From Monosporascus cannonballus (taxonomy: Eukaryota > Ascomycota > Sordariomycetes > Xylariales): a stretch of 64,000 bases of DNA. Under the pieces are notes generated by a model. It searched no databases. It saw only the letters and a list, made by a program, of their open reading frames with translations, and had not been told where the DNA came from. Positions 22,010 to 33,886 of the stretch are shown here, piece by piece. The translations under genes were made by a program, and so were the position numbers. Position 1 is the stretch's first letter. Each line of letters starts with the position of its first letter. Location of the stretch: the NCBI GenBank assembly GCA_004154925.1, contig QJNS01000312.1, positions 17,380-81,379 of the forward strand, read 5' to 3'.

Positions 22010-22658
22010 ATGCCTACCTCATTAGAATCATCTCGTCCCATCATGGCCCCTTCAGTAAGTCCAATCCCGACGACACACCAACCGCCTCCCTCAAATTGCA
22101 GCCTCTTCGCATCCCACCACCCTAAAATCGTCGGGGATCATCAGACTTTTCTCAATGACCCGCTCTCCTGGCAACGTTAATCCACTATTCACATCCACTT
22201 GAGGCTACACGTCTTCTCTGTAGTCTCGCGTCTACATCTCTAACCTAGCTCTCCCATATAAGCTCCCTCGATCCTTCCACCACAAGCCACCGCCGTACAA
22301 ACCAAGCACCCAGATGAACAAATTAATAACCCGCCCTCCACAGGTCACCTCCCCCCGCGACTCCGTCCGCTACAGCACCTACAGCATGGCATCGTCGTTT
22401 GCGCCGACGGTGCGGACCACCGACAGCGCCCAGGCCGAGATTATCCACATCGAGAGTGGGCTGGCGCGGATGGAGAACAAGGCCCTGAGCAAGCAGCGCG
22501 TCGAGCTGTCCGAGGAGAAGACGGAGAACCTCGGCAAGCTCGCGCTGGGTGCCAAGCTCGACCGCGCCCTCGACCGCCGGATGGCGGGCCAGGACGCCGT
22601 CATGAGGCCCCGGAAGGGGACGGTCACCGACAGCGAGAAGGCCGGCGAGAAGCAATAG
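22010..22658 (+). CDS. Small conserved-type hypothetical protein, helical
   Basis: Two-exon model: 22010-22054 (15 codons, ending before GTAAGT) and 22344-22658 (after a pyrimidine-rich CCACAG acceptor), both phase 0; 119 residues. The N-terminus is Ser/Thr-rich. Residues from about 45 form a charged amphipathic helix (IIHIESGLARMENKALSKQ, then ELSEEKTENLGKLALG) ending in LDRALDRRMAGQD. The exon 2 codons are strongly GC-ending, unlike the flanks, which supports coding. The 289-bp intron is longer than others here; a start at ATG 22314, reading through the acceptor, is an alternative. I recognise no named domain and assign no function. Confidence 0.6.
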
Positions 22659-23488
22659 GCTTACCAGGTGTTTCCCGTGACGAGTCGGGATGTATGAATC
22701 ATGGCGCCATCATTTGCTGGGAGAATCCTTGGAGATTCGGCCCCCCTGGGCCCCCGACATTATGGGCGATCGTAGGTCCCGACGGGAAAGACCGTACTGG
22801 TTCTCATATCCGGCAACCAGGAGTGGGACTTCGGGCAATCCTATTCCACACACTCTGCGGATCAGTCAGGTGTACCAGATCTCGTCAACATCCACATGAG
22901 AATGTACCCGTCGGTCCGCACAATCGGTGATATTCGGTTGCAGAGAGGGTGGCGGTTTGGACCTTTTATTTTGCTTTGGCACGGTTTTCGGATACGTCAT
23001 CACGAGAATTCATTATAGCGATATAAGCGATGCAACTACCTCATGCACTAGTAGCTAGTTGAATCGCGAAGGGACTGAGACCTTAACACCACGACTGGCA
23101 CGACTATATGGATACCCCTCTTAGCGATCAACTGCATAAGGTATACTTGAGAGAAGGACGGAGATGGCTGAAGAAAATGTAAATTTTCGTAATCATCAAT
23201 AGGATATTCACTCTGAGTTTGCTCATACTGCCATATACCGCGGCGCCCGTCACATGTATGCTAAAACAGACAAGGTCGACGCCGGAAGAGAACCAATACG
23301 TAGTAATCATCTAGTGAATCCATTGAGGACATGCTAATGGCTAGCAAAAACGCCCGAACGCCACATGAGCGCAAACAGGTCCGCGAACAGATGCTTCCAA
23401 ACAGTCTTTTCCGCCGTAAGCATACATGCCGCACAAGCGAGCGCATAAGCAACCCCCTCGCGACCGTCCCCTCATCCCACGCACTCGC
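22659..23488. other. Convergent intergenic region
   Basis: Lies between the stops of the small gene (+) and Sec72 (-), holding their 3' flanks. No gene, RNA or repeat was recognised. Confidence 0.5.
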
Positions 23489-24136
23489 TCACAAGCCGCC
23501 TTTCTCCTTCTCGCCGTCCTTGTCTTTCTCCTTCTCCTTCTCCAGCCTCGCGTCGATCTCCCTGCCGAGCGCGGCCAACTCGCCCTCCTCGCCCTCGAGC
23601 TCGAGGCCCTTGCCCACCCACTCCTTGGCCTCGTCGAGGCGGCCCATCTCAAGTAGGCACTTCCCGCGCCTCCACCAGGCCTTGCCGTTGCCGACGCGCT
23701 TTGCCTCTACGCTGGCCTCGGCGTCGACGGCGCCCTCGGCCCACTGCTGCAGGCCCATGCACGCCTGGGCGCGGTTGGCGTAGAGCCCGGCGACCTCCTC
23801 GCGCACGAGGCCCTGCGGCTCCCAGAGCGGCCTGCTCAGCGCCATCTGCAGGCCCAGCGTGTACATCTTGACGGCCTCGGCGTGCCTCCCCTTGCGGAAC
23901 TCCACGTTGCCGCTGTCCCGCAGCTTCGTGATCTGCGCGCTGCGCTTCGGGTTCACCGGCACCGGCGGCGGCGGCCCCCCCGCCGGCGACTCAACCGAGA
24001 GGAGCGACCGGTGCAGCGCGTTGAGCGCCTCGAGCTCGGCCGCCAGAGTGCGCGACTTGGACGTCGGCGCGCTGATGGCCTTCGTCTGCGGGTCGATCTG
24101 GAGCGGGAGGTGCGTGTAGGTGTCTAGGTCCGCCAT
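23489..24136 (-). CDS. SEC72: Sec72-like TPR subunit of the post-translational ER translocon
   Basis: Single exon, 215 residues. The N-terminal 60 residues begin MADLDTYTHLPLQID and include ELEALNALHRSLLS. A TPR block follows: AQITKLRDSGNVEFRKG, a central EEVAGLYANRAQACMGLQQW repeat, and GNGKAWWRRGKCLLEMGRLDEA. The C-terminus is a Glu/Lys-rich tail. Size and domain plan match fungal Sec72, which in yeast joins Sec62, Sec63 and Sec71 on the cytosolic face of the ER and docks Hsp70 for post-translational import. There is no membrane segment, as expected since Sec72 is held by Sec71. Another small TPR cochaperone is the alternative. The codons are very GC-rich at third positions. Confidence 0.8.
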   Translation of the reverse strand: MADLDTYTHLPLQIDPQTKAISAPTSKSRTLAAELEALNALHRSLLSVESPAGGPPPPVPVNPKRSAQITKLRDSGNVEFRKGRHAEAVKMYTLGLQMALSRPLWEPQGLVREEVAGLYANRAQACMGLQQWAEGAVDAEASVEAKRVGNGKAWWRRGKCLLEMGRLDEAKEWVGKGLELEGEEGELAALGREIDARLEKEKEKDKDGEKEKGGL

Positions 24137-25085
24137 CGTGTCGGTTTCGTCGCTAGACAGGCGTACGAGCTCCAGGTCTCTTCGGAGTCAGAGGAAGACT
24201 GTTTTGCTTAGCTGGGGAATGCCTTGATCCCACTCCGGAGCAAATGACAGGCACGGATCGTCAAGTGCGTCCGCTGGATGTTTTCGCTGGCGAACGTAGG
24301 CGTGTAGTCGTATCTGCGGGTTGCTCTTGTCGCAGTTGATTGTTCTTTTGGGTTATGATTGATATCGATAAGGGAAAAAGGCGACTTGACATCTGGCAGC
24401 TTCAACTGAGGACACGGAAACATCTATGACACAGTAACTCTTACGGTGTGCTTGCCGCTACTATTAAAGCAGTTTCGGTCAGTTCAGCCGCATGTTGCTC
24501 TAATTTTGGCCGGCGGACACTGTGTGAATTAAGTGGGGACATCAACCTTCGCGTAGGTAGGTACATGTAGTTGTGTACTGTATGTAGTAATCAGTGCAAG
24601 TGCTGTATAACCTTCACCCCAGCAGTGGAACAGCGTTATTGTGTCTAATGCGTAATTTGACATATTGTTGTGCAATCTAGATTAACCGACATGTAAACCA
24701 TCTATCCACAGAACCGTCGTAGGTTACTTCTTCCTACTTCCTAGAAAATTCACAATGCCGTCCCGGCCAGTCCATCGCATTTATGCTGATACTCCCGAAC
24801 AAGCGTGCTGATTCAGGGAGAAGAAGGAACATAAGGTTGTGGAAGCATCTGGGTCGTGTAGACTCACGAAGATGCCCACATACGCCTTGCCGAGAATCAT
24901 TCGGTGGGCGTGGTTTTACTACAAATATGCTGCTTTCTGTCTCGCGTAGTCTGTTCGGAGATGTCTCATTGAATCCGTAAGACATCTCGGGCTAAGTTCC
25001 AGTCTTGGCAGCGTCCTTTCATAGAGAAAACAGACCTGAGCTGGGGATACGTATACACGAACTACTTATCCTCTACTCATGCAGG
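24137..25085. other. Intergenic, Sec72 promoter side
   Basis: No gene seen. The first 300 bases upstream of Sec72 should hold its promoter. Short GTAGGTAGGTACATGTAG-like motifs near 24555 are common filler in this window. Confidence 0.45.
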
Positions 25086-25589
25086 ATGTCCCGCAATACT
25101 CCTAAACGCTCCAGACTGCCTCAACAACGGGACATGCGGATAGGCCCAGAGCCTAGCAGCCTTCCTCGTACGGAGAGTACGCGCCACAAAACAGGTTCTA
25201 ACGCAAGCGAACTTCCTCAACTCCAATGTAGGCCAGCCCCTGAGGCTACTAACACCGCCCTCGAGCAACACCCTCAAGCCGTAACCTGCATCTACACGCA
25301 ACTCTTCTGCGGCCTCTGCGGACGCTACATAACAGACATCGGGGGCTTGGCGTTCACTCCCCTTACGGCGGACATCCTGAGCGGGAAGCGACTCGGCCCC
25401 GGCCCCGATATACTATGGCGCCTTCCCGAGTGCTTCATGCCTCAGGGAGAGGGGCCTAGACCCGGCGTCGAGATGGAAAGAGGGCCGCACGGGCTAAGAG
25501 GCGCCGCGCACTCCATGGCCCCCTTGGTCGTGAAGGCCGATCCCCGGCTGCCGCGGCTGTTTCTGCAGCCGTGGTTTTGCTTTCACTGA
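25086..25589 (+). CDS. Hypothetical protein, uncertain
   Basis: An uninterrupted ATG frame of 167 codons starts with a basic MSRNTPKRSRLPQQ, contains CIYTQLFCGLCGRY with three close cysteines, and ends in a Pro/Arg/Phe-rich segment. Neither signal peptide nor domain is recognised. A frame of this length can occur by chance two or three times in a window this size, so it is only a candidate. It converges on the transposase-like remnant at 25635-25985. Confidence 0.3.
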   Translation: MSRNTPKRSRLPQQRDMRIGPEPSSLPRTESTRHKTGSNASELPQLQCRPAPEATNTALEQHPQAVTCIYTQLFCGLCGRYITDIGGLAFTPLTADILSGKRLGPGPDILWRLPECFMPQGEGPRPGVEMERGPHGLRGAAHSMAPLVVKADPRLPRLFLQPWFCFH

Positions 25590-25634
25590 TCCTGTTGTGC
25601 TCCGCAGGTTTAACGTGGTTAGATTAGTAATATC

Positions 25635-25985
25635 CTACTTCCCTTCGGCAATTCGGGCAGCGTACCTCGTACGCCGCCGCCCTGGGCGTGGCAGGTCATG
25701 GACCGTTCTGTAAGTTATAAAGCGTCGAAGTTGCTCCCCGACTCTCTGGCGACTAGTCCCCATCGCCTTGGCCACCCGGGTCTGGGTTGCGCCCCCCAAA
25801 ACAGCACCAACCATGAAGGCACGAGCTTCGGGGGAGAACTCCCCGTTAGGCTTGCGATTAGCGGTGAAAATGCGACCGGCGGCTTCCAAATCCATGTTGT
25901 GGTTGCGAAGTTCCCGAATGCTGAAGTAATAAGGGTTAGGGATATATTGCGGAGTGCGGAGGTGGGGAAGTTCGGGCGTGCGCAT
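25635..25985 (-). pseudogene. Helix-turn-helix fragment like a Tc1/mariner transposase N-terminus
   Basis: The minus frame from Met at 25985 (or Met at 25895) reads through GEFSPEARAFMVGAVLGG and TRVAKAMGTSRQRVGEQL, a helix-turn-helix of the kind that starts Tc1/mariner-type transposases, then a DLPRPGRRRTR linker resembling the family's GRP(R)-type hook. It then stops at 25635. No DDE/D catalytic domain follows in any frame downstream on that strand. I read it as a truncated transposase or a stand-alone domesticated HTH protein. No terminal inverted repeats or target-site duplication were found by eye. Confidence 0.5.
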
Positions 25986-26729
25986 TGTCACCCTCAAGCG
26001 GACATATGACAACAGGATAGTATCAGAGAAGTGGCGACAAGACAGCACCCATAGCAGTTTCAATTTATGAGGTGGTCAGGGCTCAAGCTAATACCACCCG
26101 TCTCGCCAATAAGAAAATCTCAAATCGCTCCTACTTCCTTTTTAAGGCAACGCGCCCACTTAGCTGTTACTGAGAATTGTTATGGTGCTGTCTCATCGCC
26201 ATACGTCAGATATTGAATTGGGGAGGTGAGATTCGGTCCTGATCAGAAGGGATTTTGTTACGTCGTCACGGTCTGGGACCAGGTCGGCGAGATATAAAGG
26301 CAACGCAACTCCATTGAACGTCGGTCCGTGACCGCGATAATTCTCCATGATGGTTGCTCGGGGCCGCGCCAGGTAGATGAAACTATAGAAATACACGACC
26401 AGCCAGGCTATATGCTGCATCACTTCCATACACCTTCACGAACACGCAATATCAGACAAGACCCATATACCTCCTGAAGTCGGTTCGGCTGCCACGACTT
26501 CTCGAACGTCTGACTGGTCCAGTAATGATCGTCGTCCTATTTAAGCTCGCCAGACCGATGACTCTCCTTTATCGACGGGTTCCGTTCTTCTCTTATTTTA
26601 GCTCTCTGCGGAATGTGATGGGGGGGCATCTCGAAAGCGTCTTACCTCTTTCTTCGTAGTAGCCACACCTTTCGATTAGGTGTTCCCGTTCCTTCGTCTT
26701 CAGCTAGGAGCAGATCGCATTCTCCCCTC
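25986..26729. other. Intergenic, relic-rich
   Basis: No gene is recognised between the transposase-like fragment and the transcription-factor-like fragment. Open frames are short and overlap on both strands. Confidence 0.4.
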
Positions 26730-26999
26730 CTACCAAGCGGTCCTGAAGGGCTCGACGCCCTGTTTGTAGTAGTGCCAATGGCTGAGGATGATATTTGCGC
26801 TCTCCTGGACAGCCTCAACCTGGTCGGGAACCGAGTAGGGTTCCTCGAGGTGATTATCGCGCGCCCATCGGTACCGGTCTCGGTGATGAGGGAAGTCCCG
26901 TGTAGGAACATGAACACAGCCAAATAGGTGCTGAAGAAAGTGATGTAGGCTCGTGCCCGCCATAAGATTGGCAGGTGAGCCAGAAGGACGCCGGTTCAC
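26730..26999 (-). pseudogene. Fragment resembling the C-terminal region of a fungal Zn2Cys6 transcription factor
   Basis: A minus-strand frame of 89 codons ends with EAVQESANIILSHWHYYKQG followed by VEPF. This resembles the 'hWHYYxxGxxPF' segment of some fungal-specific transcription factor regions. No Zn2Cys6 motif or upstream middle-homology region is found in any frame nearby, so at most it is a remnant. The similarity is from memory of the pattern and is weak. Confidence 0.25.
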
Positions 27000-27044
27000 T
27001 GGTGCTTCTTCGGAGATGCATATGGTTTTGGTTTGCCAGCAGAA

Positions 27045-27445
27045 ATACTATAATGAGAAAAGGGCAACGGCCAGAATAAAAGGCTCCGATATCACCCGGG
27101 TACATCGCCCCGACGCTGAAGAATGTAAAATATTTTCTTCAATGTGGACTGTCAACTTATGGCCCCCGTTAAATTTCGTTCCCTAATTTTTTGTTCCAAA
27201 GCAGCATTCATGCAACTGGTCTTATTCCCATTGCGACTAATCCTGAAATAAAACTAATCGTAACTGGAATAAGACCAGTCGCATATATGCTGCTTTGGAA
27301 CAAAAAATTAGGGAACGAAATTTAACGGGAATGAAGCTTAACCGCCTATGTCTAGAATAAGATTTTACATTCTTCAGTGTCTGGCAATGTACTGGGGCGA
27401 CATCAGGACCTTTTATATCCATTTCTTCTCCCTATGACCAGGCGA
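27045..27445. repeat. Long near-continuous palindrome (foldback/MITE-like element)
   Basis: Two inverted arms of about 180-195 bp meet at a loop of under 10 nt centred near 27247. The best core is the block CGTTCCCTAATTTTTTGTTC (left arm, near 27177-27196) and its reverse complement on the right near 27299-27318, plus the shared TGAAGAATGTAAAAT further out. Most arm differences are transitions (G/A or C/T), for example GATATCACCC against GATGTCGCCC, as expected from RIP or cytosine deamination. There is no transposase inside. It could be a MITE, a foldback element, or an inverted duplication of one terminal repeat. A transcript through it would form a long hairpin. Confidence 0.85.
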
Positions 27446-30139
27446 TAGCCGAATTATGAAAAAAGGTATGCCGTTCGTGCCCCTCGAACCCGTCCGTCCT
27501 TATGTCGTCATGTCGTATTGTTGTACTTAGAATTCAAGCAAGTCGATGTCGGCGTGGGCATAGACGCGAGACAGATTGAGACCGGTGGACGGGTACTTGC
27601 ATTGAGGCCTTCACAGGTTTCACTTCGCTTAGATATTAGAGAACATGACTGGGTAATAAGTGCCGGCGCCCAACGGGCTTGAGAACCCGCTCCGAGGAAG
27701 ACGTCGCACGGGGAGCATCTTATGCAAGACGCAAACTCGACTTAGAAGAATGGGGAGATGACCATGTAATTTCCGTGACTCAGCCCCCATGCCCACTGAC
27801 CAAAGTCACCAAGACCCGGCCCTGGGGCTTATGGCTTGCATGTTGTCCCGTCCGTCCAGGTTGGCTCATTGGGTGTGGCTTTGGAAAAGAAAAGCAAGCG
27901 CATGCAATGTCGGTCATATATACTAAAGCAAGTAAGGCCTTGCGACCAGGGACTACTGCCCATAGCTGAACATCGAACATCGAACAGCCTGGCAGTCTGG
28001 CAGTATGAATTGCCACTCAGAACTGTCTTCTACTATGACCCCCACGTTCTTCAGGTGTGCGTCTTTTACCTGCCTTGTGCGATCATGACTCTGAGACACA
28101 CTTCCACCCTTTGCGGTGTACTCCATAACAATCCCTCGAGTATCGTTTCTTCGTTGTCAGAGTGGATGTAGATGTTGAGGTGGTGCTCCGAAATACTTAT
28201 TCAAGAGCCCCCCGACTGCGGTTCAAGGCCCAGCCCGGGAGGCTGCAGCACAGCTCGCATATCGAATTGGGATTACAACATTTTGATGCTACTGATCGTC
28301 CACCACCCATAATTCCCATCTCCCAGCCACAGATCCGACAAATTGTGAGACAAGCGCGATACGCGCTCTGTTAAGTTTTACACAGCCGGCTGTCGTTATT
28401 AGTACCATGCACCCTGCCACGTCGTTACTTGTCGTGCCTAGTAGGTAGGCTCTCATACTAAAGCAGCCTACCCAACTAGAGTCCACCGGAAGTTGATCCG
28501 TATTGGTGACTGCCGTTTGCTCAAGTCAGTTCGCCTTACCAACCTCGAGTAGACTGATATGGGTATCACAAGGCTTGAGAGCGTTTTGCCATGCCTCATG
28601 AAGCCATCCTTCCTTCCCTGGGGCTAATTACGTCAGACTGATACTTCTGGAAACGGTAACGGCAGTGGGATATACGTAGATACGAACTCTCATGCTAGAT
28701 GCGGCCAGTTCCTCGACCCCTCAGCGACGATATCCCAGGATCTGTCATCGTTCGATTTCACCTTACCGCTAGCTATAGGGGAAAATTGGTTGACCAGTCT
28801 GAAGACAGGCGCTGATTGGGACATTAGGGAGACAATCCCGCACACCCTCATACACAGCAATCAACCTGATTTCGCGGACACTCGCATATTGTTTTCGTCT
28901 GACCGCCACTTCACCCTATGACTGCGGTGTCTGCCGCCGGCCCTTTTCTACCTTGGTCCATCGAATGACAACTGCGGTGAGATCGGAGAATAGACGGATC
29001 TTACTGTAGCAAAAATGACGCAAAATTCAATAATAGGTATTTGGTCGACGATCATTCAAGAGGGAACAGAGTCGGGCGTCTAGTGGTACTTTGCAAACCA
29101 GGGAGAGAGTCCAGTTAGATCTACATGTAAAAGATTACCAGCAATTCTCGTCGAGAAGTAGCTCTTGCTTAAATTTGCCGCAGTCTAGTTAGTATATTAG
29201 TGCCTCATAATGACTGCCCACATCCCTCGGTAGACGACTACTGCGAAGTGTTTAGTTTTCTAGGGCACGCCACATCGAGATAAATACCAGCTACCCGCTA
29301 GACCGACTAAGTCGCCTCGAGGTTTCCCCAAATCCATCAAGAGTCCATGGCTTGGACCGGGACTACTCTGAAGGATGAAGATTTGTGCCGTTTCGAAATA
29401 GACGAACACCACGTTCGCCGAGATAAGGCAGCATTGGCATACTTCGGGTAAAAGCGTCTCCTGTGCGGTGCCTCATACCTTCAAGCTAACTGCTATATAG
29501 CCCTTGAGTTGAAAGGGGATGAAGTGAACAAGGAGCGGTTTCCTCTCCCAACACCCCTCCAGTGTCGACTTGAGCAATGCGCAGAGGGGGTCCATCGAGA
29601 TTGCGGACTTTGTATTATCAGGGGATTATAGCCGGCGTACTACTCGGTCGAGGTCAATACCATTCTCTCTGGCGCTTGCCGGCTGTATCGGCGGCCAGAG
29701 GGGCGTCTAGAGTTTCAAGGGGGCTTTACTAAGCACGTACGTGTTCGTACAACTTGTCTCTTGTCGCAGTCAAGAATGACTGACCATGCCACCTCTTCTA
29801 TCCGTTGATAATTTCTCCCAGCACATGTTACGGATTCAAAATCGTGGCCCTCACCTAAAGACAAACCGCACGGAGTATATACGAATGTTTGCCTGGTACG
29901 TTCGGCACACAGAGAGTTTTTACCAGGTTACTGACTTGTGGGCTATGGCCCGTCCATACCGACGTCGGCTGCAAGATCTGGCTATACAAGTGCGTGAATA
30001 TGCTGAAGAGGGGGGCGAGACCAGCGTGGCGGTTTGTAGGAGCAATCTATAAGCAACCCAATCACATCAAACCGGAAAGCGGTTCATGTCGTTGCAAGGG
30101 CAATTGTCGAACCGCCCTACGTTCTCCTTCCCCTTCTGA
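27446..30139. other. Gene-poor stretch
   Basis: No gene is recognised. A frame at 29786-30052 (+) starts at an ATG and contains HTESFYQVTDLWAMARPYRR; it may be an upstream piece of the decayed patch at 30140-30785, but no splice link was convincing. No RNA gene or repeat was seen. Confidence 0.45.
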
Positions 30140-30785
30140 AATATCAGGGCGGCAACTTGGTCATCTCGGCAGACCCTGCACGCCTGGGACCCCCCCTTTG
30201 CCTGGGACGATGACCCACCCCTGAGTTATGAACAAGAAGACGCACTTGCCATGCTACCGGAAACGGCTAGGGAACACCAAGTATGCCTCCATAATCGCAC
30301 CGGGGGACATCCTCTCCCGGAACAACCTGGGGCTAATCCATGGCCGCTAGAAATTGTCAGGTGTTGTTGGGAGGTCGGAGTGGCAAGGTAACCCATTTAT
30401 TGAGAACAGTCTGAAACCTGACCTTCCCCTCCATTTCTGGGGAGAAGCCACCCATACATATAGCCGACCCTCGCATCGAGCTCGTAAAGGTGACGTAGCC
30501 CTGACGCGTATACCCCTTAGCACCTTACAGAAATATGCCGAAGGAGACTCTTCGAGGGGTCTGGTGCGCCTTTGGTTTCGGAACCATGATTTAGATTGGC
30601 CTATCCTTCCGTTAACGAGAGATCCTAGGGACGCTGTGTTTGGTGGAAAGTCAAAGATAATGCTAAACCGGAAGTATCCCTGTGCTCCATTACCTGAATT
30701 CATGGATCTAAGTATGGGAACGGCACAACTGCGGTTATGGCCGAAGACAATAATAAGGAGGGGGTCTCTTAATGGTGGGCAATAG
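30140..30785 (+). pseudogene. Frameshifted coding-like patch, unknown protein
   Basis: Two overlapping frames look protein-like in sequence. Frame A (30140-30391) contains HAWDPPFAWDDDPPLSYEQE and PWPLEIVRCCWEVG. Frame B (30351-30785) contains NPFIENSLKPDLPLHFWGEA and LVRLWFRNHDLDWPILPLTR. A single-base shift around 30360-30385 would join them, and a TGA sits just upstream of frame A. I read this as one old gene broken by a frameshift and a stop. It has no domain I know. Chance frames of similar length are possible, so confidence is low. Confidence 0.3.
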
Positions 30786-33700
30786 TTGGAAGTCGGCTTC
30801 CTAGGGTGATCACCCAAGCCTCAAACGACAAAGAATCAGTAAGCAATGTATAGGGGATCAGAGAATATGGAGTGTGCATTTCCCTCTATATCAAATGGTA
30901 TTCCGGCTGTTCCCTGACACTCCCGCGCTGAAGATGTGCTTTCCCCGAGCCATGGGGTTGTGAGACATGACATTCCTATCGTTCTGTAACATGGATAGAT
31001 GAAAGGCATCGAGCTGGGCAACTACCAAGCCTGTGCCACCATATGTGCCTTGCTTAAAGGTCTGTTCACGGTATTTTACCCGGGACTACAGCAAATATCC
31101 CTAGGGGACAAACTTTACGTAGATGAGTCGATATTTATGTGGTCACAGAATTGCCTGACTCAGGTCGAGTGCCTCAATAACTACAGAGGATTGTATGGGA
31201 ATGGCCGCGTTCTGCAATTGCGGGATATAGCTGGAGGTGGGATTGCATTTTTGGAAGGAAAGTGGTTTAGGTAGATATGGGAAAGAAGCACCTGGGTATG
31301 GGAACGGGTAGATAGGCGCGGGCCGAAGGCGTTCATTTTCGCTACATCGGCATAAGTGTATTACATAGTCCTCTAGTATTGGTCATCACGCTTTGGAATA
31401 GGGCTCATGTCAGCAAAGCGTATTCAGGAGCTTGGTCAGCCTGTTTTCGCATGTAGTCAGGGAGGTATGTCCACATAGTTCCACGAGGCCATGTGGCTTT
31501 CTCAGAAACGTTGATGCTATCTCTTAATGAGCCTAATAATCGATGTCGAGGGCTACTAGGAGCTCGCTATAGAGTGTGTATCAGCTTCATTCGAAAATAC
31601 GTAATCCATGGAGACAGTTCTAGGCTAGCTCGATGGGGTGGACGGCTCATGCGTTTGTCGAACTCTTATATTACACGAAATCCTCCCTCCGCAAGTATCC
31701 CGAGTGATGAGTCGTCCGAGCCCACGAGAATGACTCACGGAAGTATGGAACAAAGCCCCTGGATAATCAACAAAGGGACTGGGAATACGCCATCATGCTG
31801 GCCGTCATCCCCACCTCGATAAAATATGCATCTGATAAAATACGGCTTTGGATACTATACTTGATGCAGGGGGAGGCTGGATGAAGATAGTGTCAGCTCA
31901 ATATCCTTGGTCGAGGGGCTCCCCGCAGACATTTGCAACAAAATATATTCCAAAGAAGCGAGCCGGAAGTTGCTTGTACTACTCTAGGTTTGAAGAAAGG
32001 TATTACATTGCTGTCCTATGCTATCTTCTAAATAGAAGTTAGTTATAAGACGGCACTTATTGAGTAGTAACCAGGAGAACTGGACTACATTTAACTAGGT
32101 ATTTCCATGTTACAGCGTATGGCAAAGTATCCTGATATTGGTCAATGTCTCGGCTGGCGGGTACATTAACGCGTGCGAGAGTTCTCCCCTAACAATTGAA
32201 CTCTGTTCCTGGCAAAAGCCTTCCGTGACCTTCGTGCCCCCACGCCTCAAAAGAGCACGCAACTTGATCAATGTCAAAGTCCAGTAATGCGGAAAGCTTG
32301 TTCAGCTATTCATTGCTTTTCTCGTAGACTGTCGCATGTTGCGGTCGACAAGTATAACGTGCATCAGAGATCACGGCCGACGCGCGACCTGAGGTTGAAG
32401 GACGAGCATCACGTCCCGAGATACATGATCTGTCTGACTGAGGCCGATGCGAGACTGCTTCACCACTCCGTTCAGAATACGTGTCAGGATCGCAAGCCGG
32501 TAATGCTCCTCGAAATGGAAGGAGTCAGGTTCGGTACAAGGGCCGGGACTGTTGCCCACATGCAATCCCCTATGATTCATGATCCGTCTAAGTGCTCTAT
32601 AAGTATTAGGTGCACTGGTCTTCTTTCGTACACTTAACCGCACTATGGAAAGGAAGTGCGAACTCTAGGATTCGAAGTATCCTAGTACGAATCGCCGATC
32701 TCATAGTTCGCGTAAGGGGTCGGTAGGCGGCGTCATTACGGCTGTAATCACCATCTGCCTGTCGGACAACATCCACGGGAATGCGGACAACGTCGCCCAA
32801 GGGGTTAATAAGGCGCATCGGTGGTCTTCACGGTAGCTAAGAATGGCTCTCCCTATCTTCATCCGATGACTAAACCGGTCTGGCTTTGGTGGGGGCGCCC
32901 AACGCTTGATATGTTGTAACAGAAACAGCTGCACAATTGGTCGATGGTAGTCGTCTTCGGATAAGTGGGAATTGACCATGGTAGGCGCTGTTGAGCATTA
33001 ATTCAGCGCTTAAGTTGTGTGCAACGGATACAGATATCGAGTTGTTGCCAGCACCGAATTCCTTACCAGGATTCAACGTGTCGGATCGTGAAAAGGGGAG
33101 AGAAAACAAGACCTCGGAGAAATGAGCATTATCCAGGGCAGACCGGGGGCTGCATGAAACTGAGAGATACCAGAACACTTTGGACGCGCAAACTGTGCGG
33201 CCGCACGATAAACTCTTGTAGTTGCCTCGCGGTTGAAAACGCGGTACTGCAATGGCACACGTCCATTGTTAGCGAGAGCTATTGGTAGATCCAAGGCCCT
33301 TGAATGTATTAGCGGGTGACTATATTCGCATCCGGCCCGAGCCCAGTTACTCTAGCATCGAAACCCGAGGCTCATGAGAAAGGTATTATGAGCCCAGCAG
33401 TGAGCCGGCCTAGTGGAACTTCAAGGGCACCGGTCCAACTCATTATCCAAACAGGGCTCGGAAATCCTCTGAAGCAGGGTCCTTGGTTATCTGCCAGATG
33501 TTGACTCTCCCAACAAGGGGCCATCATAACCCAGTGGTTCCCCCGACTCGATCGCACACATGTCCGTACTTTTATAGAGCATGGGTGACCTGCTATCTCT
33601 CTGGAAAGCTTGAGAAACCTTACCCCGATTTTCTCTACGCCAAAACCAACATCTAGTTCATACCGAATACGAAGTCTTGCCGTAACGACATGATTCATAC

Positions 33701-33886
33701 AGAGTCCCGAAACCCTCAAGGCTCCAGAGAAGGAAGTCTAAAATAACCAGCAAGTTGACAGGCCATCTAACGGACTGATTAAACCACGAATACCTCCAAC
33801 GCCCATCGCATACCCGTCCGATGCCGCGAATTCCATGCCATCTCATGGCGTCCCATCGTGCCACATCACAGTGCCCCTCAAGAAGC
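30786..33886. other. 3.1-kb gene-poor stretch
   Basis: Open frames of 60-116 codons (30999-31274, 31493-31822 and 32287-32637, all plus) have no motif, no codon bias and no consistent splicing. Nothing else was recognised. The last few hundred bases are the 3' flank of the Rvs161 homologue. Confidence 0.5.

Noticed and set aside
11239..28575. Shared GGGTATCACAAGGCTT at about 11241 and 28559
   Set aside because: A single exact 16-base match is expected about half the time by chance in 64 kb, and the flanks do not align.
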